Below are positions 33,683-40,990 of a stretch of 61,506 nucleotides of DNA, piece by piece. How positions within the stretch are numbered: the first letter of the stretch is position 1; each line of letters opens with the position of its first letter. The translations under genes were made by a program, and so were the position numbers. The notes below the pieces were generated by a model. That model searched no databases, was not told the origin of the DNA, and worked only from the letters and a program-made list of their open reading frames with translations. The DNA lies in the NCBI GenBank assembly GCA_023259115.1, contig JAHFQW010000002.1:84392-145897 (forward strand), in the 5' to 3' direction. Source of the DNA: an archaeon (lineage in GTDB: Archaea > Nanobdellota > Nanobdellia > Woesearchaeales > GW2011-AR9).

Positions 33683-34006
33683 ATAGTAATGGTGAATAAT
33701 TTTCGAATTCGAGTCACTGCGGTTCGTGATAAAGTCACTAGCGTTCCTCAAGTCACTGACGTTCGTGACTTGCTTATCAGCAAGTAATGTTGCTGATGCA
33801 ACACTTTGCTGAAGCAAAGCTTTGTTCACCATTACTAATACAAGAAAATGAGTAATGACTCATTTTCCACAAGACAAAACAGCGATTTTGTCTGTGCACA
33901 AATAGGATAGTTTTCCTATTTTGTGTGTACAGAAATGTGATAGCTTTCACATTTCTTGTAAGTAAATGTGTAGGTTAATATTCGATTATTTCACACATTT
34001 ACTATA
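33683..34006 (+). repeat. Composite palindromic region: mini-hairpin cluster plus four-hairpin array
   Basis: This fills a gene-free gap of about 500 bp. The outer arms are TATAGTAA near 33683 and TTTACTATA near 33998. Part 1 is closed by AGTAATGGTGAA (33685-33696) and TTCACCATTACT (33825-33836). It holds three 18-bp direct repeats starting AGTCACT (33712, 33733, 33751) and short hairpins at 33769-33784, 33789-33802 and 33804-33819. Part 2, closed by TACAAG/CTTGTA (33839-33960), has four hairpins with 6-nt loops: TAATGA, CAGCGA, TAGTTT and TAGCTT. Part 3 is AGTAAATGTGT/ACACATTTACT (33961-34003). Confidence 0.78.
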
Positions 34007-34063
34007 TAAACTATATGAATTACTGATTCTCACTTCAAATCATAAGATTTTTCTATCTTAAAG

Positions 34064-34072
34064 TTTATAAAT
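34064..34072 (+). promoter_or_regulatory. TATA-like box overlapping an upstream ATG of rfbC
   Basis: TTTATAAAT spans the in-frame ATG at 34071. The start of translation is therefore probably the ATG at 34098, about 30 nt downstream. Confidence 0.5.
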
Positions 34073-34097
34073 GGGTCCTATAACTTATCCTGTGATT

Positions 34098-34607
34098 ATG
34101 ACTCATATTAATATATCGGAAAAAGAGGGGGAAGTGATTGCGGTACAAACACCTTTGCAGGGAGTCTATTATAAGATACTAAAAGTGAATGCGGATTCTC
34201 GAGGGTATTTTATGGAAGTACTGCGAGATGATTGGGATGTGCTAGATAAGATGGAGCAGGTGTCGGTGTCGATTACGATGCCGGGGGTTATCAAAGCGTT
34301 TCATGTGCATGAGGAGCAAGATGAGATTTTACATATTTTAGATGGGATGGCACGGTTAGTGTTGTATGATTTGAGGCAGAATTCTTCAACAAAAGGTAAA
34401 CTGTTTGAAAAAGTTATCGGGCGTGATGTGGGTAAAGAGTTTATCTTCATTCCCAGAGGAGTGGCGCATGCTTATCAAGTATTGGGAACTGAGCCATTAC
34501 GCTCGCTCTATGTTGCTAATAAGGTGTATAATAAAGATAAGCCTGATCAAAAAAGTATACCCTATGATGATCCCACAATAGGGTTTGATTGGACGATAAA
34601 ATCGTGA
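34098..34607 (+). CDS. rfbC: dTDP-4-dehydrorhamnose 3,5-epimerase-like cupin (RmlC family)
   Basis: A 169-residue RmlC-type cupin. It has the N-terminal YYKILKVNADSRGYFMEVLRDD, catalytic-region AFHVHEEQDEILHILDGMARL, a proline-rich IPRGVAHAYQVL loop and the C-terminal DDPTIGFDW signature. Some of the canonical RGLHYQ segment is altered (VIKAFHVHEEQ), so it may be a 3-, 5- or 3,5-epimerase as in antibiotic deoxysugar loci (TylK type). I chose ATG 34098 because a TATA box occupies the upstream ATG. It is followed by the C-methyltransferase after 32 nt. Confidence 0.83.
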   Translation: MTHINISEKEGEVIAVQTPLQGVYYKILKVNADSRGYFMEVLRDDWDVLDKMEQVSVSITMPGVIKAFHVHEEQDEILHILDGMARLVLYDLRQNSSTKGKLFEKVIGRDVGKEFIFIPRGVAHAYQVLGTEPLRSLYVANKVYNKDKPDQKSIPYDDPTIGFDWTIKS

Positions 34608-34639
34608 TATGAAAAAAGATAGGGGGAAATGAGTTAACA

Positions 34640-35920
34640 ATGGCAGATGAAGAAAAGTGGGTTTATAAGAAAAGTTGTCGGATTTGTGATTCAACTGATT
34701 TAGTGAAATATTTTGACTTTGGACGTATGCCGCTTGTTGATTCTTTTATTGGAGCAGGAGAGCCAGGAGATATTCGAGTGCCACTCGAAGTGATGTTTTG
34801 CCAGAACTGTTTTCATTCGCAGTTAAGTGTCGTGGTTGATCCCAAAGTGCTTTTTTTTAATTATTTATATCATTCTTCTGTGTCTACTACGTATAGCTTG
34901 CATTGCGCGGCGATGGCGAGAGAATTAAAGAGTTTGTTTAGGAACAGAGCAAATAGAGAAAAATTGAAGAGTTTGGATATTGCGAGTAATGATGGCTGTT
35001 TGTTAAAGGAATTCAAAAAAGAGGGATACACGGTTATTGGAGTTGATCCGGCGGAAAATTTGTGCAAGATTGCGGAGGAAAATGGAATTGCGAGCATTGC
35101 TGATTTCTGGGGTCTTGATGCTGCGAAGAAGGCGGTGGCAAGAGTGGGAAAGTTAGATGTGATTACGGGGACAAATGTATTTGCGCATGTCGATGATTTA
35201 CATGTTTTTTTAGATGCGGTATATTATGCGCTCTCTGATGAGGGAGTGCTGGTTATTGAATTTCCTTACCTTCGGAATTTGATACAGGATACTGAATTTG
35301 ATACAATTTATCATGAACATCTTTCTTATTTTTTGGTGAAGCCTTTATTAACGTTGTTCTCTGGGCATAAGATGCATATTACGCATTTGTCTGATATGGA
35401 TATTCATGGAGGGACAATTCGAGTGTATGCAGTGAAAGATGGCAATACAACGATTCCTATTGATGTAACGTTACTGCAGAAGTATGTGGATAGAGAAGAA
35501 AAAGAGGGATTACATACGCTTACACCATATTTTAATTTGGAGAAAAATGCGCAACGCGTTAGAACAGACTTTTTGGAGAAATTGCGAGAGTTAGAAGTGC
35601 AAGGAAAGAAGGTGGCAGGATACGGCGCATCAGCGAAGGGGAATACGTTTATTAATTATTGTCATTTGGATAAAAGTGCTATTTCGTTCATTGTTGATGA
35701 TACGCCGCATAAGCAAGGTAGATTGTATGCGGGTACGAGAATTCCTATTGTTTCGAGAGAGTGGTTGAAGAAGGAGAGGCCAGATTATGTGGTAATTCTG
35801 CCGTGGAATTTTAAAAAAGAAATCATGAGACGAAATGAAGAGTATATTTTGGGGGGGGGGAAGTTCATGGTGGCAATTCCAAAACTGGAGATACTCTCAT
35901 TTGATGATAAAATAAAATAG
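34640..35920 (+). CDS. NDP-sugar C-methyltransferase (TylC3/NovU type)
   Basis: A 426-residue protein. The N-terminal zinc module is CRICDSTDLVKYFDFGRMPL plus CQNC. The methyltransferase core has LDIASNDGCLLKEF (SAM motif, about residue 113) and the family signature YHEHLSYF (about 223). The C-terminal Rossmann-like domain has GYGASAKGNTF. Characterised relatives methylate C3 of a 4-keto-2,6-dideoxysugar. It sits between the epimerase and the ketoreductase, in the order expected of a branched deoxysugar pathway. A run of ten G (35851-35860) near the 3' end, encoding GGG, is a possible slippage site. SD: AGGGGG. Confidence 0.88.
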   Translation: MADEEKWVYKKSCRICDSTDLVKYFDFGRMPLVDSFIGAGEPGDIRVPLEVMFCQNCFHSQLSVVVDPKVLFFNYLYHSSVSTTYSLHCAAMARELKSLFRNRANREKLKSLDIASNDGCLLKEFKKEGYTVIGVDPAENLCKIAEENGIASIADFWGLDAAKKAVARVGKLDVITGTNVFAHVDDLHVFLDAVYYALSDEGVLVIEFPYLRNLIQDTEFDTIYHEHLSYFLVKPLLTLFSGHKMHITHLSDMDIHGGTIRVYAVKDGNTTIPIDVTLLQKYVDREEKEGLHTLTPYFNLEKNAQRVRTDFLEKLRELEVQGKKVAGYGASAKGNTFINYCHLDKSAISFIVDDTPHKQGRLYAGTRIPIVSREWLKKERPDYVVILPWNFKKEIMRRNEEYILGGGKFMVAIPKLEILSFDDKIK

Positions 35921-35932
35921 GGATTAGTGCAT

Positions 35933-36970
35933 ATGAAATTGATTCGATTCGGAATATTAGGTTGTGCAAATATCGTCAATAGATCTGTTGGTTTTGCTCT
36001 GTTGGAGACGTCGTGTTGCAAGCTTGTGGCGATTGCTAGTCGAGATGTACATAAAGCAAAAGAGTTTGCGGTGCGGTTTCATTGTGAATATGAAGAGTCT
36101 TATGATGCTCTTTTACGTCGAGAGGATATCGATGCGGTGTATATTCCTCTTCCGGATGGATTACATAAAGAATGGGTGATTAAAGCGGCTCGTGCGGGGA
36201 AACATATTATTTGTGAGAAGTCGCTGGCAGAGAGTTATGATGCAGTGAAAGAGATGGTTTTAGTGTGCCGTTCTCAGGGGGTGCATTTGTTTGAGAATTT
36301 TATGGTGAATTATCATCCACAGCACCAGAGAGTTTTTTCTTTGATACAGAGTGGTGAGATTGGAAAAATGGTTTTATTTCAAGGGATGTTTGGTTGTCCA
36401 GGATTTGATGTAGGAAATATTCGCTATAGTAAATTGTTAGGCGGCGGGGCACTCAATGATATGGGAACATATCCGCTCTTTATGTCGAGAAAGTTGTTTG
36501 CGGCAGAGCCGGACGCTGTCACATGTACGTTAGAATTTAAGGGTGGTTCTTGTGAGGAGGGTTCTTGTAATGAGGTGGGAGTTAGTACTGATGCAGGAGT
36601 GGATGTGAGTGGGAGTGCGTTATTGGAATTTCCGAATCACAAGACGGCGTTGATTTCGTTTGGGTTTCATCAATTTTATCAGAACAATTATTCGATGTGG
36701 GGTAGCGAGGGATTAATTCGAGTGAATCGGGCGTATTCTATTCCGGCGGATATGAAGCCTGATGTTGAGCTGCAAAAGCAGGGGGGGAGTCAGAGAATTG
36801 AGGTGGATGCGGCCAATCATTTTGTGCTGTTGATTTCGGCATTTTGTGAGGCGATTGGCTCTGATATGAAACCTGATTATAGTCCTCTATTATTACAGGC
36901 AAGAGCAATGGAGGCGTTACGACGGTCGGCTCGAGAAGGCAGAACAGTTAGGTTGAGTGAGATAGAGTGA
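35933..36970 (+). CDS. Gfo/Idh/MocA family sugar oxidoreductase
   Basis: A 345-residue NAD(P)-dependent oxidoreductase. The Rossmann motif is FGILGCANIVNRSVG, followed by YIPLPDGLHKEWVIKAARAGKHIICEKSLA, which contains the catalytic EK(S/P) lysine near residue 95. The C-terminal alpha/beta domain has GGGALNDMGTYPL. KijD10-type relatives reduce the 3-keto group of dTDP-deoxysugars. It follows the C-methyltransferase by 12 nt. I chose ATG 35933 over a GTG at 35927. A run of seven G lies at 36781-36787. Confidence 0.86.
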   Translation: MKLIRFGILGCANIVNRSVGFALLETSCCKLVAIASRDVHKAKEFAVRFHCEYEESYDALLRREDIDAVYIPLPDGLHKEWVIKAARAGKHIICEKSLAESYDAVKEMVLVCRSQGVHLFENFMVNYHPQHQRVFSLIQSGEIGKMVLFQGMFGCPGFDVGNIRYSKLLGGGALNDMGTYPLFMSRKLFAAEPDAVTCTLEFKGGSCEEGSCNEVGVSTDAGVDVSGSALLEFPNHKTALISFGFHQFYQNNYSMWGSEGLIRVNRAYSIPADMKPDVELQKQGGSQRIEVDAANHFVLLISAFCEAIGSDMKPDYSPLLLQARAMEALRRSAREGRTVRLSEIE

Positions 36971-37019
36971 GTTATGGTCTAGAAAGAGAAGAAGGTTATT
37001 ATATTTATTCTTTACTTCA

Positions 37020-38036
37020 TTACAATATACGATTGTTCATTTTGATACTCTGGATGAGGGCATCAGATTCGATGAGATGTTTATACCATTCGACGGTTTT
37101 GGTGCGTTTGTCATCGGGATTTATTTTGGCGTTTTGCAGTGCGTCAAAGAGTTCGAGAGATGCTTCTTTAGGAGTGTAGTCCGGCTGGAATTTAAGAACG
37201 GTTTTAATTTTATCAAAATTGACTTGGTAGCTTCGATTGTCAGTTGAGCCGTACCATTCGTAATTGAATGGAATCTGTAGTGATTTGGCGATGAGTTCGG
37301 CGAGGGCAAAGATTTGATAGTTCTGGTCGTTAGATCCGACATTAAATATTTGGCCATTTATGATTTCAGATGGCGCTTCTATGACAGAGATAAAGGCTTT
37401 GCTGGTGTCTTTGACATGGACAAAAGGCCGCCATTGGTTGCCATCACGTAGAAGAGGGATTTTGCCCGTTTTGAAAAAGCCGAGGATCATGCCATTTATG
37501 GCTAAGTCAAAGCGTGTTCGGGGTGATAAACCATACACGGTTGCTTGTCGTAATACGGTTACACAAAAATTTTTGTCAGCGAGTGGTAAGACGTCATTTT
37601 CCCAGAGGATGTTGGCTTTGGCGTAGGTGGTGAGGGGATTTTTATCTGATTGTTCATCGAGCAGACCTTCTTGAAATCCGTAGACGCTACAGGAGGAGGC
37701 GAGGATGTATTTTTTCACACCATATTTTTTCCCTAGTTGAGCGATTCTTACGCGACCAAGGTGGTTTATTTCGAGGGTTTTTGATTGATCTAATTCTCCG
37801 GCTGGGTCGTTGGAGATGGCGGCCATATCAATGATAACATCAATACCTTGCATGATTGAGGGGTCTACCCATCTGACATCATCTTTAACGATTTCTATTT
37901 GCTGTTCTATGTCTTTTAATGATTCTGTGCCAAAGAAAAATCGATCTAGTACTCTTACTTCGTAGTTCTTTTTAAGTAGGGAACGTACCAGAGTAGAACC
38001 AATATACCCTGCACCACCTGTTACTAATACTTTCAT
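37020..38036 (-). CDS. NAD-dependent epimerase/dehydratase (SDR) lacking the YxxxK lysine
   Basis: A 338-residue extended SDR: MKVLVTGGAGYIGSTLV, MAAISNDPAGE, ASSCSVYG, and WRPFVHVKDTSKAF. It belongs to the same subgroup as 45506-46543 and the C-terminal half of 46608-48026 (all have an (S/G)NDPA- or GDPA-type motif). The catalytic tyrosine motif reads YAKAN, so the usual Lys at Tyr+4 is Asn and a Lys sits at +2. The reaction is uncertain. I chose ATG 38036; 35 upstream codons overlap a TATA-like TATATAAAT (about 38068-38076). Confidence 0.78.
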   Translation of the reverse strand: MKVLVTGGAGYIGSTLVRSLLKKNYEVRVLDRFFFGTESLKDIEQQIEIVKDDVRWVDPSIMQGIDVIIDMAAISNDPAGELDQSKTLEINHLGRVRIAQLGKKYGVKKYILASSCSVYGFQEGLLDEQSDKNPLTTYAKANILWENDVLPLADKNFCVTVLRQATVYGLSPRTRFDLAINGMILGFFKTGKIPLLRDGNQWRPFVHVKDTSKAFISVIEAPSEIINGQIFNVGSNDQNYQIFALAELIAKSLQIPFNYEWYGSTDNRSYQVNFDKIKTVLKFQPDYTPKEASLELFDALQNAKINPDDKRTKTVEWYKHLIESDALIQSIKMNNRIL

Positions 38037-38160
38037 AGTTAGTTTGTTTGGGACGAAGAGGGATATATAAATGTTGTTGAAGAGAGGTATATATTTGGTA
38101 AGCTTTGAATATCGAAGAAATAAGGCGTATTCTAATTTCAATATGAAAAGAATATTATAC

Positions 38161-38458
38161 GGGCGGCACTAATTAATCGAATATACTAAAAGCACGAAAT
38201 ATTCGTATACACAAAATGTGAAGAATATCACATTTGTGCACCAATAAAGTAGTTTCTTTATTGTGTGTTTATTCGTGCTTTTATACACAAAGCAAAGAAA
38301 CTACTTTGCTTGTGCACAAATGGAATTGCTATTCCATTTTGTGTATACAAAGGCACTAACTATTTCGTATGATTAATTAGTGCCTTTGGTATATTTTGTT
38401 AGTGCCGCCCTATATAAATACGGCTTTTATATGTTCGATAATTTACTGCCGTATCTAT
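38161..38458 (+). repeat. Double-hairpin element, family B, occupied by a nested five-hairpin insert
   Basis: The outer stem is GGGCGGCACTAA (38161-38172) with TTAGTGCCGCCC (38399-38410). The second hairpin is ATACGGC/GCCGTAT (38418-38454). Inside the outer loop is an insert bounded by TACTAA and TTGGTA and flanked by TA. It contains AAAAGCACGAA paired with TTCGTGCTTTT (38188-38282), four hairpins with 6-nt loops (38215-38234, 38242-38263, 38290-38311, 38318-38339; loops AGAATA, TAGTTT, AAACTA, TTGCTA) and CAAAGGCACTAA/TTAGTGCCTTTG (38348-38388). An empty copy is at 44347-44428. Confidence 0.85.
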
Positions 38459-38468
38459 AAAACGAAAA

Positions 38469-38477
38469 TTATATAAG
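38469..38477 (+). promoter_or_regulatory. TATA-like box of the 2,3-dehydratase gene
   Basis: TTATATAAG is centred 28 nt before ATG 38501 and directly follows the family B element. Confidence 0.5.
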
Positions 38478-38500
38478 TTTGGTCTTAAAATTTAAGATCC

Positions 38501-39286
38501 ATGACCGTTTTTGATGAGATTATTGGAGTGTTGCGTAAGAATGGATATGATGTGAATGCTGATACAGATGTCAGAGTAAGACAACTGTTGGAATGCTTGA
38601 GAGATGAGAATAGTTTTCATACTCTTTCTGAAGTTCAGACTTGGTTTGATGAACAACGACGAAATTGTAAGATGGAAGTATCTGAGATGCCTATTAATAA
38701 ATTACAAAAATGGGTTGTTGATCCAGAAACGGGCAATATAAGACATGAGACAGGGGAATTTTTTAGTGTGGTGGGTGTCAATATTGCTAATACGGTGAAT
38801 CGAGAAGTAGTTAGTGGTTGGACGCAACCGATTATTAAACAAGTGGAAGGAATACTTGGTATTTTATGTACAGATTTTAATGGCGTGCGGCATTATTTGA
38901 TTGATGCGAAAGCGGAACCAGGAAATATTCATAAGTTGCAGCTTTCTCCGACGCTTCAGTCAACGGTGAGTAATTTACGGCAGGCGCATGGGGGCAAGAA
39001 ACCAAAGTTTGCGGAATATTTTGAACATATTGATGACAAGGCGGTTGGTGAGGTGATTACTCCTGCAGGCAAAAAAGTAAAGGTATTGTATTCTCACTGG
39101 CTGGCGGAAGATGGGGGAAGGTTTTATCTTAAAGTGAATAAAAATATGCTGGTGCAGGTTGATGAATCGGAAGAGATTGTGGTTCCTACTAATTTTGTGT
39201 GGTTAACGATGTATCAGATTAAGCAACTGCTCAAGTATGATAATTTAGTGAGTCCGCATGTGAGAAGCATTATTGCGCATTTGTAA
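38501..39286 (+). CDS. NDP-hexose 2,3-dehydratase family protein (half-length)
   Basis: A 261-residue member of the dTDP-4-keto-6-deoxyglucose 2,3-dehydratase family. It has KLQKWVVDPETGNIRHETG, GWTQPIIKQVEGILG, YLIDAKAEPGNIHKLQLSPT and the SNLRQAHGG region. Actinomycete relatives (TylX3, DnmT) are about 450-480 residues, built of two such repeats; this one has a single repeat and so probably works as a dimer. The enzyme removes water across C2-C3 to give 2-deoxysugars. With the C-methyltransferase, ketoreductase, epimerase and RmlD-like genes it defines a 2,6-dideoxysugar route. Confidence 0.87.
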   Translation: MTVFDEIIGVLRKNGYDVNADTDVRVRQLLECLRDENSFHTLSEVQTWFDEQRRNCKMEVSEMPINKLQKWVVDPETGNIRHETGEFFSVVGVNIANTVNREVVSGWTQPIIKQVEGILGILCTDFNGVRHYLIDAKAEPGNIHKLQLSPTLQSTVSNLRQAHGGKKPKFAEYFEHIDDKAVGEVITPAGKKVKVLYSHWLAEDGGRFYLKVNKNMLVQVDESEEIVVPTNFVWLTMYQIKQLLKYDNLVSPHVRSIIAHL

Positions 39287-39352
39287 CATGGAATTAATCT
39301 AAAATATCAGAAAATCACAAATTATAAAAAGCAAACTCTCATTTCTATATCA

Positions 39353-39763
39353 ATGAAACCACCGATGCTTGTTACGGGAGCGATAATTATCAATTTAGAT
39401 AAAGTGTTATTGGTGAAGAGAGCTCGAGAGCCATTCAAAGGATATTGGAGTTTGATTGGGGGTGTAGGTGCGTTTGAAGAAACTTCTGATCCTCAAGAGG
39501 CGATTAAACTGGAAGTGTATGCAGATATTAAATGTGCTTTTAATCCTCAATTTTTCAAGTATAAAGCAGAAACATATTCGGAGTTTGATTTAAGGACAGT
39601 TGTTTTGTATTTTTATGGAAATATAAAAAGTAGTCCCCTCATAAATCAAGAATATGTTTTAGAGTATAAATGGGTTCCTCTTCCAGAAGCAGTTAAGATG
39701 AAGTTAGGGTTTGATCATCAAGATATTTTGAATGAGTTTTTAAAAAGTGGATTGAAATTGTAG
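39353..39763 (+). CDS. Nudix hydrolase-like protein
   Basis: A 136-residue protein with the Nudix fold: VTGAIIINLDKVLLVKRA, FKGYWSLIGGVGAFEETSDP and a terminal EYKWVPLPEA strand. The Nudix box is imperfect: after GGVGAFEE the expected REUxEE reads KLEVYADI, missing catalytic residues. GDP-mannose-hydrolase-like or inactive sensor roles are both possible. It starts at ATG 39353, with ATTATAAAAA about 27 nt upstream. It follows the 2,3-dehydratase by 66 nt with its own promoter. Confidence 0.7.
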   Translation: MKPPMLVTGAIIINLDKVLLVKRAREPFKGYWSLIGGVGAFEETSDPQEAIKLEVYADIKCAFNPQFFKYKAETYSEFDLRTVVLYFYGNIKSSPLINQEYVLEYKWVPLPEAVKMKLGFDHQDILNEFLKSGLKL

Positions 39764-39773
39764 TTAAGTTCAA

Positions 39774-40829
39774 TTTGAGAGCCCTCGCAAAAAGAGGTGT
39801 CCCCCAGTTGCTTCGCAACAGGTAGTCTAGACTTTGCCCAGAAATAAATTAAAGAAATTTTATTTTTTATATTTAGCTAGAGTAGTCCTAATGAATTCTA
39901 GAGCTGCAACATAATCTTTTTTAAATCCAGCTTCTGTTTCACTGAACCATTTTTCATCTGCTTTTTTTGTAGCTCTTAAGGAAATAAAACAATCCCTTTC
40001 TTTATCCCAATCAATTTCTTCCCCCCATTTGCTACCTATCTTTTTTTCTTTCCATCCTTGTCTAAGAGCATCAGAACTCCAATCATATGGGGGTCTATTA
40101 TCTTGTCTACACATTTCTTCAGGAGATATAGATTCATCTCGAACTCTTTGTATAGTTTCAGTTAATGTACCATAATCTCCATATGGTGCAAAACTTAAGA
40201 AAGAACCAATTTTTTCTCTAACACTTCCATCTAATTCTTGTGATCTTCCAAGTAAAATTGCATAATTAATTGCAGCATTCCATTGTTTTGAATCTTTTTC
40301 GGCATTTGAATCTTCAGGATATGCTTCAATCATTTTCCCAGATCCAAATCCATAATTATTCCAAATTTTTCTTGATAAATCTAAAAATTGAGCATATGCT
40401 CCGCCATGATGATTTCCAGAAGTGTTATAGACAAATGGAATTCCTTGTGCATCTACCATCTTTGCAAAATTTAATCCTGAATCAGAACTTGGTTCCTCAC
40501 CTTCTTGAGCTGGAAAAAATACATCCGTAACTACAGCATCATATCTATTTTGCCTCACTAAATTCTCTGCTTTTTGTAATGTACTAGCAAATGTAAAATT
40601 AATATTGACGTATTGTTCGCTAACTGATCTAGCATTTGCTAGATGTTTTACATTATCTTCCGTTATTAATATCTCTAATTTTTGTGTCATAAGATATTGT
40701 AAAATCTACTCATTTATAAAGATTTCTATCATTTTACTATTACTAAATGAGTATAAAATAAAAATAAAAGAGTACCCCCCTAAAGTATTGTTTGCTTTGC
40801 AGTATTGATAATAAGATCGGGCTCTCAAA
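39774..40829. repeat. 11-bp inverted repeat enclosing the receiver-like gene
   Basis: TTTGAGAGCCC (39774-39784) and GGGCTCTCAAA (40819-40829) are exact reverse complements and bracket the single gene 39860-40690. Just inside the left arm is GTTGC-TTC-GCAAC (about 39808-39820). Both arms are followed inward by a C5-C6 run (near 39801 and 40775). This could be the closing stem of an element that carries a gene, or chance. Confidence 0.4.
39860..40690 (-). CDS. Response-regulator receiver-like protein
   Basis: A 276-residue protein. The first 115 residues resemble a receiver domain: LEILITEDN (acidic pocket), DAVVTDVFFPAQ (phosphoacceptor Asp near residue 56) and PFVYNTSGNHHGG (the Ser/Thr strand). 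No obvious conserved lysine follows, and no DNA-binding or output domain is recognised in the remaining 160 residues. No histidine kinase is in the window. A TATA-like TTTATAAA (about 40713-40720) near 25 nt upstream is covered by a 9-bp hairpin, ACTCATTTA/TAAATGAGT (40708-40752), a possible control site. The gene is enclosed by an inverted repeat and has no glycan role I can see. Confidence 0.6.
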   Translation of the reverse strand: MTQKLEILITEDNVKHLANARSVSEQYVNINFTFASTLQKAENLVRQNRYDAVVTDVFFPAQEGEEPSSDSGLNFAKMVDAQGIPFVYNTSGNHHGGAYAQFLDLSRKIWNNYGFGSGKMIEAYPEDSNAEKDSKQWNAAINYAILLGRSQELDGSVREKIGSFLSFAPYGDYGTLTETIQRVRDESISPEEMCRQDNRPPYDWSSDALRQGWKEKKIGSKWGEEIDWDKERDCFISLRATKKADEKWFSETEAGFKKDYVAALEFIRTTLAKYKK

Positions 40830-40831
40830 CT

Positions 40832-40932
40832 TTGATTTTTTGCATTCGGCACAAGAAAATAAGCAAAGACTTATTTTTTGTGCAGAAATGAAATGGATTT
40901 TTCATTTCTTGCATCTTTGCACTAAAAATCAA
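40832..40932 (+). repeat. Double-hairpin element with 6-nt loops
   Basis: The closing stem is TTGATTTTT (40832-40840) with AAAAATCAA (40924-40932). Hairpin 1 is AAAATAAG/CTTATTTT (40856-40877) with loop CAAAGA. Hairpin 2 is AGAAATGAAA/TTTCATTTCT (40884-40909) with loop TGGATT. Junctions GCACAAG...TTGTGC and CTTGCA resemble those of the arrays at 25870 and 33839. It occupies most of the 300-bp gap 40691-40990. Confidence 0.75.
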
Positions 40933-40990
40933 TTGCTGATGGGAGAAACTAACAGGAATTTCCATACGTTTCCCCCCTCATTCTTCTCGT

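Noticed and set aside
33638-33832. 64-codon minus-strand frame in the 33.7-kb palindromic cluster
   Set aside because: Entirely composed of repeat and hairpin sequence, so not a credible gene.
33839-33960. Hairpin arrays as integron attC sites
   Set aside because: No integrase, no cassettes with one gene per site, and the conserved attC core triplets are not seen.
39781-39830. C-rich stretch with GTTGC hairpin as a tRNA fragment or riboswitch
   Set aside because: No cloverleaf, T-loop or known aptamer core could be formed.
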